From: Desulfobacteraceae bacterium
GTDB lineage: Bacteria; Desulfobacterota; DSM-4660; Desulfatiglandales; Desulfatiglandaceae
Assembly (NCBI GenBank): GCA_011048855.1
Contig: DSCZ01000012.1
Location: 1 to 8,191 of the forward strand
DNA: 8,191 nucleotides
Reading direction: 5' to 3'
In this document: piece by piece, positions 5,260 to 8,191 of the stretch
Position numbering within the stretch: the first letter of the stretch is position 1
Layout: each line of letters opens with the position of its first letter
The notes under the pieces: model-generated
Database searches by the model: none
Seen by the model: only the letters and a program-made list of their open reading frames with translations
What the model was told of the DNA's origin: nothing
Translations under genes and position numbers: made by a program

Positions 5260-8175
5260 TTATTCACTCTGTATCGTTTTCATCAACTCATTGGCGATAT
5301 TGGAACTTTCAATGCGCATGATGCTTTCCTGGGCACTGCCATAACTCAAAAGATTGATACTGCCGTACCACACAACCTTTTGATCCATGACTGCAAATTT
5401 TTGGTGGATGTTGGTTTTAAAAACGATGTGGACTTTGCTTTCTGTCAATAGGTCCAATGTCCTTTGCATAGCGGGGTGATCGTTAGCTGAAAAATCTTGT
5501 TTCGGACGGGTCACGACAATGACTCGGAGATTTTTTTCAGTCGAGATCTTCAGGGCTTGAAGCATTTGTTGCGTGCGTCTCTTTCGAACAAACGGGCTTA
5601 CGATTACTATCTCTTTGTTAGCGGCAACCATATCCTGATTGAAAACAGGCAGAAAATTGTCCTTATCGAAAATGATGTCCGGTGCCGCATCTACTGCCAC
5701 TTCAGCTTTGGCTCTATATCCCATCGACGCATATCCATTTAGCCGCTTCTGATACATTTTTTCCAACATCTTTATCTGGATATCCACATAGTCATAAATT
5801 CTCACCTCTTTTTTCGTACTATACAGCCTATGCAGCCTGCCTGCATATTGCTGCAGGGTTCCTTTCCACGATATGGGCATGGCCAGGAACAGCGTATCGA
5901 GACGAGGCTCGTCAAAACCTTCGCCGATAAAATGGCCGGTTGCCACCAGAACGATAGGTTTGTCAGCGGGAATATCGTTTATCCGTTCAAAGGCTTTCTG
6001 AGTTAATTTTCTTCCCATACCACCGGTCAAACTTATTACATCCGGAATTTGTTCTTTTAACTTTTTTGCTAGCTTCTCTACATGGGCTGTTCTGAGGGTT
6101 AGCACAAGACAATTTCTGCCTTGATGATGGTTTTTCAATACATCTTCAATGATCTGTTGATCCCTGAAATCATTTTCCACGATTCGGTTATATAATGCTT
6201 GAATGGTTAAATCTTTAAAGTCAATGTCCAAAGGTACTCTCAAGGGAGTGAACCGAGGGATTATGTAGTGCTCGAAGGGCCTGTTTTCCGCTTGTTTTTT
6301 GGGATTGTCCCGATATCGGATGGGGCCGCATTGCATGAACAGGATCGGGTGGTGCCCATCTTTTCGTGTCGGAGTTGCTGTGAGGCCATAAACATATTTC
6401 GCCGGGGTGGTTTTCAGGATTTGTTCGTAGGTGAATGCCGATGCATGATGGCACTCATCAGCAATAATCAGGCCGTAATTTTTTACGCATTCCTTGACCA
6501 CTTTCGGTTTGCTTAACGATTGCATCACCGCAATATCTATAATACCACTTGACGTATCTTGGCCGGCGCCGATTTGCCCGATAACGTGTCTAATCTTTTT
6601 ACGGCCCTTTTTCTTGGCCATGGAGATCGGTTCCTCCGGTAAGGTTTCTCTGACTTCGAGAAATTCCGATAATTTTTCTTTCCATTGCGACAGCAAGCTG
6701 ACTTTGTCCACTAGAATCAGTGTGTTTATTTTTTTCTCTGATATCAGTTTGATCGCCACGACGGTTTTGCCAAAAGCCGTCGTCCCTGAAAGTATGCCGG
6801 TGTTATGCCGGAGCAAGTGGCCAAGGGCCACGGTTTGTTCGTCCCGGAGATGACCTTTGAATTCCACATTGATTGGTTTACCATTAAAGGTCTTGTCGAC
6901 CAGTTCGATTGCTATCTCGAGTTTTTCGAGCTCATTTAGCAGCTCAGCCTCGCATCCCCTGGGCAAACAGAGATAATCTCGTGTTTCATCTGCACAGGAA
7001 ATGACCCTTGAATGGTTATGTGTTGGCAAACGCATGGCTTGCCGCCTATAAAACATGGGGTTTTTAAATGATGCGAGACGCTTTATACGATTCAACGCCC
7101 TTTGAGAGATACCTGTTTTAGGAAGAAACAGCATGTTTGCCTTAACGATAGTGAGGTGGTCCGGAAACTCGTTCTTAATGAGAATGGCTTGAGGTTTATG
7201 CGCTTCCCAGGGTTTCATTTCTTCGTCATCGGGCTTTAAATCCCCCAACTCATTTCCGGGAGAAATTATGGGAATAAGGTTTTCTACCCGCTTTTCCGAC
7301 ATCTTTTGAATTCCTGAGAGAAATGCCCACTGGTCTGGATGCGAGCGAAAATCATCATCGATGAATTCACTATTGGCATTTTCTCTGGCTTCTTTTTGCA
7401 ATGGAAGTGCGATCAAATTTCCCAAACCGCCTTTAGGCATAGTGTCCTGACTTGGGAACAAACGGTCATAGGATTTGAATTTGATTTCATGCCGTCTGCT
7501 CATGGCGGAGGTCAAAATGGACGTAGCGAATTTGCGTGCCAAGGTGGCGGAAACAGGATGTTCAAAGAAAAACCAGGCGTGGCAGCCCTTACCGGAACGT
7601 GAACGTTCAACGGCTATGGGGATGTTGAACTCATTGCACACGTCCCGCACGACCGTGATATCTTTTTCCCAATTATCTTTATCAAAATCCATGGCCAGAA
7701 AACGGCAGGTTTCATCGGGCAACATGGGATAAATGCCAATAACGCTGTTGCCTCTCAAATGATTCTCAATAACGTTTTCATTCAATTCGTCATATGCTTT
7801 GTTATTGCATTTCGAGCAGAAAATTTTGGGCTTTCCGCACAGACCTGGTTTCCATTCATTCAGACAGACTGGAGCATAACCCGATTTGCCTTTATTTTTG
7901 TTTTCCCATCGTTTCGCATAAACATCTTGTCGGCCTTTGAAAAGTGACATGAAGAGACGAATTTTGGAAAGAGAATCCGATGTGCAATCCAAATCTGAAA
8001 TGGAGTTCTTTTGAGTCGATTCATCGTGACGTATTTTTCTTGCGGTTCTTGGGATGGGCCCAGATTCGGGCAGCCCCAGTTGGGCTTTTAACTCATGGTT
8101 TTCTCGTGTTAATCGGTCTACCAGTTTCAGCAGAGTATTATATTTTTGGGCTAATTCTTGATAATCCATTTTCAT
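5260..8175 (-). CDS. TOTE-type conflict-system protein: AEP primase, SF2 helicase, PLD-family nuclease
   Basis: The 971-aa frame starts at ATG 8175 or ATG 8169. Residues 4-33 form a coiled coil. C104, C113, C120 and C123 make a probable Zn knuckle. Residues about 140-310 are an archaeo-eukaryotic primase: DxD (MDFDKD, D163/D165), SRSGKGCHAW with H199, then FPSQD (240-244) and GNLIALPLQ (252-260). These match the AEP domain of TOTE conflict systems. Residues about 437-800 are an SF2 helicase: Walker A GTTAFGKT (464-471), DECH (573-576), TAT (599-601), GEGFDEP (751-757) and QYAGRLHR (776-783). Residues about 835-965 are a PLD-type domain with one HKD motif (H924, K926, D931) followed by GSIN, so a dimeric active site would be expected. 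All core motifs are intact. The presumed role is NTP-dependent recognition, unwinding and cutting of invading DNA or RNA, possibly with primer synthesis. No strong ribosome site is seen, and the frame stays open to 8190, so the start may lie outside the window. Confidence 0.88.
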   Translation of the reverse strand: MKMDYQELAQKYNTLLKLVDRLTRENHELKAQLGLPESGPIPRTARKIRHDESTQKNSISDLDCTSDSLSKIRLFMSLFKGRQDVYAKRWENKNKGKSGYAPVCLNEWKPGLCGKPKIFCSKCNNKAYDELNENVIENHLRGNSVIGIYPMLPDETCRFLAMDFDKDNWEKDITVVRDVCNEFNIPIAVERSRSGKGCHAWFFFEHPVSATLARKFATSILTSAMSRRHEIKFKSYDRLFPSQDTMPKGGLGNLIALPLQKEARENANSEFIDDDFRSHPDQWAFLSGIQKMSEKRVENLIPIISPGNELGDLKPDDEEMKPWEAHKPQAILIKNEFPDHLTIVKANMLFLPKTGISQRALNRIKRLASFKNPMFYRRQAMRLPTHNHSRVISCADETRDYLCLPRGCEAELLNELEKLEIAIELVDKTFNGKPINVEFKGHLRDEQTVALGHLLRHNTGILSGTTAFGKTVVAIKLISEKKINTLILVDKVSLLSQWKEKLSEFLEVRETLPEEPISMAKKKGRKKIRHVIGQIGAGQDTSSGIIDIAVMQSLSKPKVVKECVKNYGLIIADECHHASAFTYEQILKTTPAKYVYGLTATPTRKDGHHPILFMQCGPIRYRDNPKKQAENRPFEHYIIPRFTPLRVPLDIDFKDLTIQALYNRIVENDFRDQQIIEDVLKNHHQGRNCLVLTLRTAHVEKLAKKLKEQIPDVISLTGGMGRKLTQKAFERINDIPADKPIVLVATGHFIGEGFDEPRLDTLFLAMPISWKGTLQQYAGRLHRLYSTKKEVRIYDYVDIQIKMLEKMYQKRLNGYASMGYRAKAEVAVDAAPDIIFDKDNFLPVFNQDMVAANKEIVIVSPFVRKRRTQQMLQALKISTEKNLRVIVVTRPKQDFSANDHPAMQRTLDLLTESKVHIVFKTNIHQKFAVMDQKVVWYGSINLLSYGSAQESIMRIESSNIANELMKTIQSE

Positions 8176-8191
8176 ATCATCAAATTTACTA

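Noticed and set aside
1..8191. tRNA, rRNA or CRISPR array
   Set aside because: I saw no cloverleaf with a T-loop consensus, no rRNA-like conserved stretches, and no regularly spaced direct repeats on either strand.

Overview
The window looks like chromosomal accessory DNA from a Gram-negative bacterium. Three consecutive genes encode lipoproteins with lipobox signal peptides, and strong Shine-Dalgarno sites decide two of their starts. The style of the Rpn-family proteins and the abundance of repeats recall the Desulfobacterota (former Deltaproteobacteria). That taxonomic guess is inference, because no rRNA or other marker gene is present.

Left part (1-1665, + strand). The window opens inside the 3' end of a PD-(D/E)XK nuclease/transposase-like gene of the Rpn (recombination-promoting nuclease) type, whose hinge is built from 12-bp repeats. 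Next come about 680 bp without a credible gene. This stretch holds a 232-bp structured element (498-729) with near-perfect 17-bp terminal inverted repeats flanked exactly by TA on both sides, which resembles a MITE (non-autonomous transposon). A second Rpn-family gene with a DUF4351-like tail follows at 916-1665. It seems to have lost its N-terminus: its likely catalytic Asp codon (913-915) lies just before the only ATG, and an in-frame stop lies a little further upstream.

Middle (1726-4836, - strand). Three genes read in the order 4836>4393, 4315>3293, 3111>1726. Each encodes a predicted outer-membrane or periplasmic lipoprotein carrying a short SmpA/OmlA (BamE)-like module, with a motif of the form T-[RK]-x-[ED]-x-x-L-x-x-x-G-x-P. 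After that module they diverge. The first has nothing more, the second has a YajG-like lipoprotein domain, and the third has a beta-propeller of VWxL-type repeats. They look like an operon of diversified paralogues of unknown function.

Spacer 4837-5259 contains strong hairpins, including a 13-bp GC-rich bulged stem next to a G-rich motif, possibly an old mobile-element end.

Right part (5260-8175, - strand). One large gene encodes a 971-aa multi-domain protein: N-terminal coiled coil, Cys4 knuckle, archaeo-eukaryotic primase (AEP) of the TOTE conflict-system type, superfamily-2 helicase, and a C-terminal PLD-family (HKD) nuclease-like domain. It is the strongest candidate for a defence or conflict system in the window. 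Its 5' end is at the window edge, so partner genes upstream cannot be seen.

Together this is a mobile-DNA and conflict-system neighbourhood (two Rpn genes, a MITE-like element, a TOTE-type primase-helicase-nuclease) wrapped around a small lipoprotein operon.
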